Shown here piece after piece: positions 51,026 through 58,458 of a DNA stretch of 64,000 nt. The stretch's first letter is position 1. Each line of letters opens with the position of its first letter. Below the pieces are notes generated by a model that worked only from the letters and a program-made list of their open reading frames with translations, made no database searches and was not told where the DNA came from. The DNA is from Blautia liquoris (GTDB lineage: Bacteria; Bacillota; Clostridia; Lachnospirales; Lachnospiraceae), in assembly GCF_015159595.1 (NCBI RefSeq), contig NZ_CP063304.1, forward strand, positions 2,232,001-2,296,000, read 5' to 3'. Made by a program: the position numbers and the translations under genes.

Positions 51026-51868
51026 TTATACGTCGTGGAATCCTTTTCCGATGATTTCGCTTGTATTTGAAATCAGAATGAACGCTGTTGGCTGATTCGT
51101 TTTTATAAAATTACGGAGGGCAACTGCCTGCGGGCGATTTAATGCAGTAAAGATAATATACTTGTCTTTTCCCGAGAATGCCCCCTGGGCATAGCAGACG
51201 GTAGCGCTTCGATCCAATGTGTGTACAATAAAATCACAGATCGGTTCAGGTTGATCACAAACCACATTGAAGTACTTTGAGAGGTTCAGACTCTCTATAA
51301 AGGAATCAATCATAAATGAACGGACAATCAACCCAAGTATAGAATAAAGTCCGGTCTTGATATCAAATACAAAGAAACTGGAAATTGATATTAATGCATC
51401 CGAAATAATCAGCGCCTTTCCTATGTCCGTACTGGTATATTTTTTCAAGATCATGGCAACGACATCTGTTCCGCCGCTGGAAGCACCAATATTGAACAGA
51501 ATAGCCGATCCAAAAGACGGAAGCAAAAGTGCAAAGCAGAACTCCAGCATTGGCTGATCTGTCAGAGAATGACTCATCGGCTGGATTCGTTCTAAAAGCG
51601 ATAGTGTAACAGAAAACAATATACTGCAGTAAGCTGTTTTCTCGGCAAATTTCTTCCCAAGTACTACCCAGCCAATAGCCAGCAAAATCATGTTTAATAT
51701 CAGATTAAAGTCACTGGCCGACATCAGATGTGATTGAGCCAGCAATACAGCAAGACCGGCAATTCCCCCGAAGGTAAAGTTATTGGTAAATTTAAAGTAA
51801 TACGTTCCTATTGACATGATCAGGGTGCTTCCGGTCATCATCAAAAAATATTTTATTTTATCCTGCAT
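51026..51868 (-). CDS. YitT-family membrane protein (DUF161/DUF2179)
   Basis: A 280-residue protein with five to six N-terminal membrane segments (residues about 8-190; YYFKFTNNFTFGGIAGLAVL and GASSGGTDVVAMILKKYTS are family signatures). A cytoplasmic DUF2179 domain follows (residues about 205-280; ICDFIVHTLDRSATVCYAQG, SEIIGKGFHDV). Function is not established for the family. Single-gene unit. Confidence 0.9.
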   Translation of the reverse strand: MQDKIKYFLMMTGSTLIMSIGTYYFKFTNNFTFGGIAGLAVLLAQSHLMSASDFNLILNMILLAIGWVVLGKKFAEKTAYCSILFSVTLSLLERIQPMSHSLTDQPMLEFCFALLLPSFGSAILFNIGASSGGTDVVAMILKKYTSTDIGKALIISDALISISSFFVFDIKTGLYSILGLIVRSFMIDSFIESLNLSKYFNVVCDQPEPICDFIVHTLDRSATVCYAQGAFSGKDKYIIFTALNRPQAVALRNFIKTNQPTAFILISNTSEIIGKGFHDV

Positions 51869-51958
51869 ATAAGTATTTAACCCCTCGTACGTTGTGTATT
51901 TTGTATCTCCATTCGAATTGTAACGCGGGGAAATCCAAAAGTCAACGTACTTTGTGAC

Positions 51959-52744
51959 TCATTCCCATTCCAGACATGGAACAAATACAGGCACCATCCC
52001 ATTTTCCGTACTGATATTCTTTAATTCCACTTTGACTCCGTAGATATTTTGAATCATCTCTGGATCCAGTGCATCTTTTGGGGGACCGCTCTTTATGATA
52101 TGATTATCTTTCAGAACAACAACCTGATCTGCGAATAAAAGTGCATGCTCCGGATTATGTGTAGACAACAGAACCAGATATCCCTGATCTGCAAGTTTCT
52201 TCACCTTTTCCATAATGCGATACTGATTCCCGTAATCTAAGTTTGCCGTCGGCTCATCCATAATCAGGATATCTGAATCTTGGACCAGTGCCCGAGCAAT
52301 CAGCACGAGCTGCCGTTCACCTCCCGAGAGATTTGCGTACCCACGTTCTGCCAGATGTGTAATACCGAGTAAATCCAGTTTTTCAAATACAATTTCTCTT
52401 TCCTTATCTCCCGGTGTGTGAAAATTATCCATCAGCGGGTTTGTACCCATCAGTACAGTCTGGAAAACGGTATAATTAAACGTCGGGAGATTTGCCTGTG
52501 GTATATACGAGATCAGGCGGGCCATCTCCTTGACAGATTTATGTCTGCAGTCAGCACCGTCGATTAAAATTTCTCCTTTATATCCTCCAAGCAAACCTAG
52601 AATGCATCGAAATAAAGTCGTCTTTCCCGCACCATTTTCACCGAGAAGGCAGACACACTGATTCGTATCAGCCGAAAAATTCACACGATCCAGTGTTCTG
52701 TGGGTTTTATACGAAAAACTGAGATCATTGACTGTAAGCTTCAT
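51959..52744 (-). CDS. FecE/BtuD-type metal-chelate ABC ATPase
   Basis: A 261-residue ATPase with Walker A GENGAGKTTLFRCILG, signature LSGGERQLVLIARAL and Walker B ILIMDEPTANLDYG. It energises import of an iron complex, heme or cobalamin. The ATG overlaps the permease stop as ATGA. Last gene of the three-gene importer. Confidence 0.93.
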   Translation of the reverse strand: MKLTVNDLSFSYKTHRTLDRVNFSADTNQCVCLLGENGAGKTTLFRCILGLLGGYKGEILIDGADCRHKSVKEMARLISYIPQANLPTFNYTVFQTVLMGTNPLMDNFHTPGDKEREIVFEKLDLLGITHLAERGYANLSGGERQLVLIARALVQDSDILIMDEPTANLDYGNQYRIMEKVKKLADQGYLVLLSTHNPEHALLFADQVVVLKDNHIIKSGPPKDALDPEMIQNIYGVKVELKNISTENGMVPVFVPCLEWE

Positions 52745-53760
52745 ATCTTATCTCCTCTGTTTAAGATCAGGTACAGGAAGAATGGTGCTCCGACAAACGC
52801 TGTCAGGATACCGATCGGAATCTCCTGCGTCGCAAGCAGCCTCGCAAAGTTATCGACAATCATCAGAAAACCCGCTCCCATGAACATAGACATGGGAAGC
52901 ATAATGCGATAATCATGTCCAACCGCCAGTCGGGCAAAGTGCGGAATCACAAGACCGACCCACCCGATCATTCCACTGATTGAGACACAGGCTGATGAGA
53001 TCAACGTCGCGGCTGCCACTATGACGACACGCATAACTTTCGTGTTAATGCCCATAGATCGCGCTTCATCTTCTCCGACTGCAATCAGATTCATCTTCCA
53101 TCTCATCAAAAACAACACCATCATTCCACCGAGTATCGGTATACAGGCAGCTTTCAGTTCACTGACGCGGATAGACGATATGCTTCCCATCAGCCAGTAG
53201 GTAATAAGCGGCAGTGTATTATTCGGATCTGCAATCAATTTAATATAAGATGTTCCCGATGAGAACAGAGAACTGATCATAATACCTGCAAGAACCATTC
53301 CAAGTGTAGGATTTTGCTTCACTCTGGTGCTGATCAGATAAGCCACAGACACTGCCAACAGTCCGCAGATAAATGCATTCACCGACACCATCGCAAATCC
53401 CAGACCCAGCAGTAAAGATAAGGCAGCACCAAATCCCGCACCGGCAGAAGCCCCCAGGACATCGGGGGATACCATGGGATTTCTAAATAAGCCCTGATAT
53501 GCCGCGCCGGCAGATGCCAGTCCCGCCCCGATCAATGCCCCGGCTAGTATACGGGGCATACGGATCTTAAAGATGACAAGTTCAATATCATCCGGCCAGT
53601 TTTTTGGTGCGCCGGTGAGTTTCCCCCAGAGAACATGTATCAGTTCCCTGGGGGAAACAGGATATTTTCCCAGTGCAAAACTTGTCACAAAAATAACAAC
53701 GAACAAAACAGCCGCCAAAAGTAAAAACCATCTTCCTCTTTTTTCAGATGTCCCTTTCAT
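52741..53760 (-). CDS. FecCD/BtuC-family permease
   Basis: A 339-residue permease with about ten helices. The family motifs are RMPRILAGALIGAGLASAGA, YQGLFRNPMVSPDVLGASAG, SSACVSISGMIGWVGLVIPH and FARLAVGHDYRIMLPMSMF. Although an in-frame ATG at 53778 overlaps the preceding stop, GGAGG seven bases before the ATG at 53760 is the better start. Confidence 0.93.
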   Translation of the reverse strand: MKGTSEKRGRWFLLLAAVLFVVIFVTSFALGKYPVSPRELIHVLWGKLTGAPKNWPDDIELVIFKIRMPRILAGALIGAGLASAGAAYQGLFRNPMVSPDVLGASAGAGFGAALSLLLGLGFAMVSVNAFICGLLAVSVAYLISTRVKQNPTLGMVLAGIMISSLFSSGTSYIKLIADPNNTLPLITYWLMGSISSIRVSELKAACIPILGGMMVLFLMRWKMNLIAVGEDEARSMGINTKVMRVVIVAAATLISSACVSISGMIGWVGLVIPHFARLAVGHDYRIMLPMSMFMGAGFLMIVDNFARLLATQEIPIGILTAFVGAPFFLYLILNRGDKI

Positions 53761-53774
53761 CTGCAGGCCTCCGT

Positions 53775-54917
53775 TCATTGCTTTTTCGTAGAATTGGCGA
53801 GCAGCTGGTCAACCTGTTCATCCGTAACCTCACAATGATAAAATAGCTTATAAAACTCCTTGGTCTCTTCTTTCATGTCATACTGAAAGACATCGGGATA
53901 AATCAAATTTCCCAGCCATTTGATTCCAATGATACGATTCACAGAGGGCGGTTGTCCTATCCAGCTATAGGGATTTGCCGGAACCTCATAGACTTTTTTA
54001 TCTTTTACTGCCTCAAGACCCTGCCACTCCTCTCTCATATCGACATCTGAATAGATACTTCCAGGTGTAAAGAGAATCACGTCTGGCTGCCACAACATCA
54101 GCTGTTCCATAGAGATATCACTGACTCCGCCCCTGGCACTCTGCTCGACATCGGCCACATTCTCTCCACCTGCGGCATCAATAATATCCGAATGGACGGT
54201 TCCCTTTATCAAAGCCGTAAGACCCGCATCTCCGCTTCCGCAGTATATCCTGACCTTTTTGTCATCTGGAATCGATTCAGACTTTTCTTTTGCCTCAGAA
54301 AGGGTTTTTTCGACATAAGATGCAATTTTCTCAGCCTGATCTTCCTCGCCGACAATCTTCCCCAAAGTCCGGTATGCTTCCGCCATGGAATCCAACTCCA
54401 TATGTATAAAGATGGAGGGAATGCCAGTCTTATCCTGCACGCCTTTCATGTCCTCTTTCGCCGTTGGTTTCATCTCACCGATATCGATCACAACTTGAGG
54501 TTTTGCGCTCATAATTGCTTCCATATTCAAGGTATCCCCATAGAAATTCCCAAATACAGGAAGCGAACGATATTTTTCATCGATAAACTCCGTCTGGCTA
54601 TCCTTCATCTCCGCTGCCAATCCGACCAGCTTGTCCGGACACAGCGTATATAAGACAACTTGTGCCAACGGCCCCGAAGGTGCAATTCGGTCGATGTTTT
54701 TTGGGATCTCAACTTCCCTTCCCGTGGAATCCGTAAACTTGACCTGTTCATCTTTGGCACTGTCCGATGAAACAGATGAACTTTTGGACGGCACAGATTC
54801 CGATTTTGCCGACGTAGAGCTCTCGGACACAGAAGTGTTTTTATTTCCGCATCCCATTGCAGAAACCACCATAGAGAATACGAGTATCAGACTCAGTAGG
54901 GTACTTTTCTTTTTCAC
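53775..54917 (-). CDS. FecB/BtuF-type binding lipoprotein
   Basis: A 380-residue binding protein with a signal peptide and lipobox SAMGC (cysteine near residue 23), then a Ser-rich linker. The mature part is a type III binding protein: FTDSTGREVEIPKNIDRIAP, GLAAEMKDSQTEFIDEKYRS, AIMSAKPQVVIDIGEM, QLMLWQPDVILFTPGS and ANPYSWIGQPPSVNRIIGIK. The GQPPS region resembles proteins for tungstate-free iron or corrinoid chelates, but the ligand is unknown. The start is a GTG after GAAAGGAG. Divergent from the NTPase-methyltransferase pair. Confidence 0.9.
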   Translation of the reverse strand: MKKKSTLLSLILVFSMVVSAMGCGNKNTSVSESSTSAKSESVPSKSSSVSSDSAKDEQVKFTDSTGREVEIPKNIDRIAPSGPLAQVVLYTLCPDKLVGLAAEMKDSQTEFIDEKYRSLPVFGNFYGDTLNMEAIMSAKPQVVIDIGEMKPTAKEDMKGVQDKTGIPSIFIHMELDSMAEAYRTLGKIVGEEDQAEKIASYVEKTLSEAKEKSESIPDDKKVRIYCGSGDAGLTALIKGTVHSDIIDAAGGENVADVEQSARGGVSDISMEQLMLWQPDVILFTPGSIYSDVDMREEWQGLEAVKDKKVYEVPANPYSWIGQPPSVNRIIGIKWLGNLIYPDVFQYDMKEETKEFYKLFYHCEVTDEQVDQLLANSTKKQ

Positions 54918-54939
54918 TTTCTTGATCTCCTTTCGACTT

Positions 54940-55004
54940 CGTTATATTCTATAAAACATAACGTAATTCGTAATATTTATAGCATAAAAATGACAAAAAG
55001 TCAA
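54940..55004 (-). promoter_or_regulatory. Promoter and inverted repeat of the metal-chelate importer
   Basis: TTGACT (54999-55004) and TATAAA (54976-54981) on the minus strand are 17 bases apart. An inverted repeat CGTTAT-N12-ATAACG (54940-54963) lies just downstream of the expected start and could be a metal-regulator operator. It does not match a classical Fur box. Confidence 0.6.
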
Positions 55005-55124
55005 TCACAGCCTGAAAAACTTGTCCAGACTCATAGACAACTTGCGGTGATTCGCCTATACTTAAAAAAAGATAAAGATTAAACTTAGAAAAATCGAGTC
55101 AAAAAAAGGAGGATTTCCCACACT

Positions 55125-55727
55125 ATGAACTTCTTTATACAGGGAAAAACAGGAATTGGAAAATCCTATACCATTCGGGAATCCCTGAAAAATCATGTCG
55201 AACACACCGAAGGTTTTATGGTGCAGCGGCTTTACGAGGATAACAACTTGTGGGGCTTTCGCGCCGGTATCATAGAAGATACACTTGTCTCACTTGATGC
55301 CGGGCCAGACGCCGCTAACAAAGACGGTATTTTTCTCTCCCCTGAGGGAAAGGATTTGTCCGTTCTTGAAGGAATCATCTCGCAGGTGGAAAAAAACTTC
55401 TGGAAACCTTCCTGTCGAGTTGTTGTTTTAGATGAGATCGGCGGATTCGAGCTGTGCTCTGATATTTTTATGACAACTCTTTATCGGATTTTAGACAGCG
55501 ACAGACTCTGTGTCGGAGTTTTGAAATCTCAGGAAAACCTAATGCACACACTCAAAGGGCGCGGCTTTGACGCCGGTGAACAAACGAAGTTGTATCTTGG
55601 CAGGCACGACCAGTTAAAACGTGTGATTGAAAGTAATGGAATCTTGTATACTATGACAGATGACAATCGGGATCAGATACAGGAAAAATTACAGACGTAT
55701 ATAGATCAGTACACACCTTTCATGTAA
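55125..55727 (+). CDS. THEP1-like P-loop nucleoside-triphosphatase
   Basis: A 200-residue P-loop protein. Walker A is GKTGIGKS at residues 8-15, Walker B is RVVVLDEIGGFEL near residue 105 (Asp-Glu), with a FMTTLYRILD helix after it. The family (NTPase_1/THEP1) hydrolyses nucleoside triphosphates; its biological role is poorly known. The gap from AGGAGG to the ATG is longer than usual. It is cotranscribed with the methyltransferase 12 bases downstream and divergent from the FecBCD importer, which suggests a link to use of the imported compound. Confidence 0.82.
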   Translation: MNFFIQGKTGIGKSYTIRESLKNHVEHTEGFMVQRLYEDNNLWGFRAGIIEDTLVSLDAGPDAANKDGIFLSPEGKDLSVLEGIISQVEKNFWKPSCRVVVLDEIGGFELCSDIFMTTLYRILDSDRLCVGVLKSQENLMHTLKGRGFDAGEQTKLYLGRHDQLKRVIESNGILYTMTDDNRDQIQEKLQTYIDQYTPFM

Positions 55728-55739
55728 AAAGGAGCAGTT

Positions 55740-56633
55740 ATGGAAAACAATCATTACAAAGTACCGGACCGTGAATATTTTCAGAAGTTGTGGGAACACC
55801 ACAGATCAGACAGTGTGAAACACACAGCAAAAGTCTGGGATTCCCGTGCCAGAGAATGGGCACAGGATCTGAAAACAGATAGTTTGTTTCAAAAAAAACT
55901 GGATGAAAGAGTACAAGAGACGACGAAATATCTGAAAGATCAGGGACTTTTAAATCCCGACGTCAGCATCATTGATATCGGATCCGGAAGCGGGCGCTTT
56001 ACGGTCGAGTTCGCTAAAAGAGCCGGCCATGTCACCGGTATTGATATCTCTCCGGAAATGCTGAACCTTGGGAAGAATTATGCCCTATCCGAAGGCGTCT
56101 TTAATGTTTCTTTTACCGAGTGTGACTTCAAACAAGCCGACATCGAGAATCTGGGATGGAGAAAACAATTCGATCTTGTTTTCTCCGCCATGTCACCGGC
56201 TACCGGAAATATGAGCGGTTTGAATAAGATGAATGCCATGAGCCGGGGGTATTGTTTTAACTGTAGTCCTATTGAGGAAACAGATGAATTGAAAAACAAG
56301 ATTCAAAAACAGCTTTTCGGGAAATACAAGGAACAAGAATCACTCTGGAGTGAACGCTATTTCTACAGTCTTTTCAATCTGCTGTGGCTGGATGGCTATC
56401 TGCCCATCACCTCTTACCACACACAGAAGATCAGTGATTTCGTGGAAGTAAATGAGGGTCTGATATCTTATTATGTTTCACATTTTGAAAGACAGTTTCC
56501 GAATGAAAAAAATCTAAAGCAGCGAATCTATGACTTGCTGATGAATAATGCCGATTCTAACCAGAAGATTTTAAAACAATCCAGGCGACTGTATGGATGG
56601 ATTCTGTGGGATGCCAATCACAAAAGAATATAA
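55740..56633 (+). CDS. Class I SAM-dependent methyltransferase
   Basis: A 297-residue methyltransferase. Motif I is SIIDIGSGSGRFTVEFA near residue 77, motif II-like GIDISPEMLNLGKNYA and motif IV FDLVFSAMSPATGNMS. The C-terminal third (ISYYVSHFERQFPNEKNLKQ) is helical and may bind the substrate. No substrate is deducible. Context (NTPase, divergent chelate importer) suggests modification of a cofactor or metallophore. It ends convergently with sdaAA; only 21 bases separate them and no terminator is evident. Confidence 0.85.
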   Translation: MENNHYKVPDREYFQKLWEHHRSDSVKHTAKVWDSRAREWAQDLKTDSLFQKKLDERVQETTKYLKDQGLLNPDVSIIDIGSGSGRFTVEFAKRAGHVTGIDISPEMLNLGKNYALSEGVFNVSFTECDFKQADIENLGWRKQFDLVFSAMSPATGNMSGLNKMNAMSRGYCFNCSPIEETDELKNKIQKQLFGKYKEQESLWSERYFYSLFNLLWLDGYLPITSYHTQKISDFVEVNEGLISYYVSHFERQFPNEKNLKQRIYDLLMNNADSNQKILKQSRRLYGWILWDANHKRI

Positions 56634-56654
56634 AAAAATCATAGCCTTGTGAGT

Positions 56655-57560
56655 TTACGGTTTGGTTTCACTGTTCGTGTGTTCTCCCTGCGTCTTTCCA
56701 AGAATTGCTGTCTTCCATCTCTTCCCAGTCGGTGTTGCGGCGAGCCCACCCATGGCGGTCTCGCGAAGTGCCGATGGCATGGAGAGACCAATCTGGTACA
56801 TTGCCTCGATGACTTCATCCCACGGAATTTTGCTCTTTACCCCCGCGATTGCCATCCACGCTGCTGTAAGTGCATTGGACGCCCCTGCTGCATTTCTTGT
56901 AATACAGGGGACTTCCACAAGCCCTGCTACAGGATCACAGGAAAGTCCAAGCATGTTGGTGAGAGCAATCGCCATCGCATCGGCAGCCTGACTCGGAGTA
57001 CCTCCAGCCAGCTCAACTGCCGCTGCTGCGGACATTGCGCTGGCGGATCCGACTTCTGCCTGACATCCTCCAGTAGAACCGGCGATGCACGCATTATTTG
57101 CAATCACATATCCAATTGCTCCGGCCGTAAAGAGATAAGGGGTAATTTCTTCATCCGACATCTTATACTCTTCTTGAAGCGCGACAAGAACTCCGGGAAG
57201 TACACCGCAAGATCCTGCTGTCGGTGTCGCACAGACGACCCCCATGGAGGCATTTACTTCATTTGTCGCCACCGCATAACAGACAGCCGCTTTAAAAACA
57301 GAGTCAGAAGTATCTTTTTGCCTTTTTTGAAACTCATAGAGTTTCTTTGCGTCCATCCCTGTCATACCGGATCTGGATGTCACCCCATGAATCCCTTGTT
57401 TTACAGCATCTTTCATAATCTGAAACTGACGTCTCATATTTTCGGTAATCTCTTCTTTCGAAACCCCTGTCTCTTCCATTTCCTGTTCGATCATGATTTC
57501 ATAGATCTTTCTTTTTGAATCTTGGGCCTGTGTAACCAGTTCATCTATATTTTTGAACAT
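56655..57560 (-). CDS. sdaAA: L-serine dehydratase alpha subunit
   Basis: A 301-residue subunit carrying the [4Fe-4S] catalytic centre. Cysteines in ATPTAGSCGVLPGV, ACIAGSTGGCQAEVG, GLSCDPVAGLVEVPC are the expected cluster ligands, and the N-terminus starts MFKNIDELVTQAQ. With the beta subunit it converts serine to pyruvate and ammonia. Oxygen sensitivity of this class fits an anaerobe. It follows sdaAB by about 70 bases. Confidence 0.95.
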   Translation of the reverse strand: MFKNIDELVTQAQDSKRKIYEIMIEQEMEETGVSKEEITENMRRQFQIMKDAVKQGIHGVTSRSGMTGMDAKKLYEFQKRQKDTSDSVFKAAVCYAVATNEVNASMGVVCATPTAGSCGVLPGVLVALQEEYKMSDEEITPYLFTAGAIGYVIANNACIAGSTGGCQAEVGSASAMSAAAAVELAGGTPSQAADAMAIALTNMLGLSCDPVAGLVEVPCITRNAAGASNALTAAWMAIAGVKSKIPWDEVIEAMYQIGLSMPSALRETAMGGLAATPTGKRWKTAILGKTQGEHTNSETKP

Positions 57561-57630
57561 ACAATTTTTCCTTTATCTGCTATCTGCAATTTATAGTGCT
57601 TATCCTTTCGTTGTTCGGATATCGAAATGA

Positions 57631-58293
57631 TCAGGTATTTAACAGAATTAACTTCTTAATATTTTTGCCAATGGAAATTTCCTCTTGTATCTTATTGTTT
57701 ACAACTTGATCAGTTTCTATGACCATTAAAGCTGTACAACCTTTCTCCAGTCTTGAAACCTCCATATGGCCGATATTAATTCTATGCTCCGTCAGTATCT
57801 TCGTCACATCTGCGACCGCCCCATATGCATCTTTATGGAAGATTAACAGTGCCGGATTCTCACCTGAAAGTTTCAGTGCGAATCCATCTAATTCTGTGAT
57901 CTGAATCGCTCCTCCGCCGATTGAAACGCCGACGATCTCCATCGTTTCCCGGCCCGCTTTCAAATCAATTCGCACCGTATTGGGGTGATCCACAATTGCC
58001 TCTTCCTCAAAGAATTTAATCTTAATACCCTTTTTTTCAGCTATTGAAATTGAATTCTTTACTCTCGCATCATCCGTAGAAAATCCTAAAACACCTCCGA
58101 TTACTGCAACATCTGTCGCATGACCGCGATATGTTTTTGCAAAGGATCCATAGAAATGGACCCCGATCTCATCTGGCTCTTTTCCAAATATATTCCTCGC
58201 AACTTGTCCGATTCTGACCGGACCTGCAGTATGAGAGCTGGAAGGACCGATCATGACAGGACCTATGATATCAAAAACACTTTTATATTTCAT
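57631..58293 (-). CDS. sdaAB: L-serine dehydratase beta subunit
   Basis: A 220-residue subunit with MKYKSVFDIIGPVMIGPSSS at the N-terminus, HTAGPVRIGQVARNIFG, a RGHATDVAVIGGVLGFSTDD block and a C-terminal ACT domain (LIFHKDAYGAVADVTKILTE, INIGHMEVSRLEKGCTALMV) for serine sensing. The open frame extends to 58395, but similarity begins at the ATG at 58293. An in-frame GTG at 58314 lies 10 bases after AGGAAGG and is a second candidate. First gene of the two-gene operon. Confidence 0.94.
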   Translation of the reverse strand: MKYKSVFDIIGPVMIGPSSSHTAGPVRIGQVARNIFGKEPDEIGVHFYGSFAKTYRGHATDVAVIGGVLGFSTDDARVKNSISIAEKKGIKIKFFEEEAIVDHPNTVRIDLKAGRETMEIVGVSIGGGAIQITELDGFALKLSGENPALLIFHKDAYGAVADVTKILTEHRINIGHMEVSRLEKGCTALMVIETDQVVNNKIQEEISIGKNIKKLILLNT

Positions 58294-58408
58294 CTCAGTA
58301 CCAGCAGAGTGCACTTCTGCATTTCCTTCCTGGTTTTTAATTATTGATTTAACATCTACTGTATTTATAATATCCCATAACTTCCCCAAATACAAGAATT
58401 TCTGAAAA

Positions 58409-58443
58409 AAGCCAGATGGAAATCATAAGTTTCCATCTGGCTT
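58409..58443 (-). terminator. Terminator of the CUT1 importer-glycosidase operon
   Basis: AAGCCAGATGGAAA and TTTCCATCTGGCTT form a perfect 14-bp stem with a 7-base loop, followed on the minus strand by TTTTC. It lies 16 bases after the glycosidase stop. Confidence 0.9.
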
Positions 58444-58458
58444 ATAAACGTAGTTAAT

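Noticed and set aside
54940-54963. Fur box at the chelate importer promoter
   Set aside because: The inverted repeat does not match the 19-bp Fur consensus; kept only as an unspecified operator candidate.
56649-57518. 289-codon plus-strand frame opposite sdaAA
   Set aside because: It is rich in Cys, Arg and Ser, typical of antisense translation, and exactly overlaps the well-conserved serine dehydratase gene.
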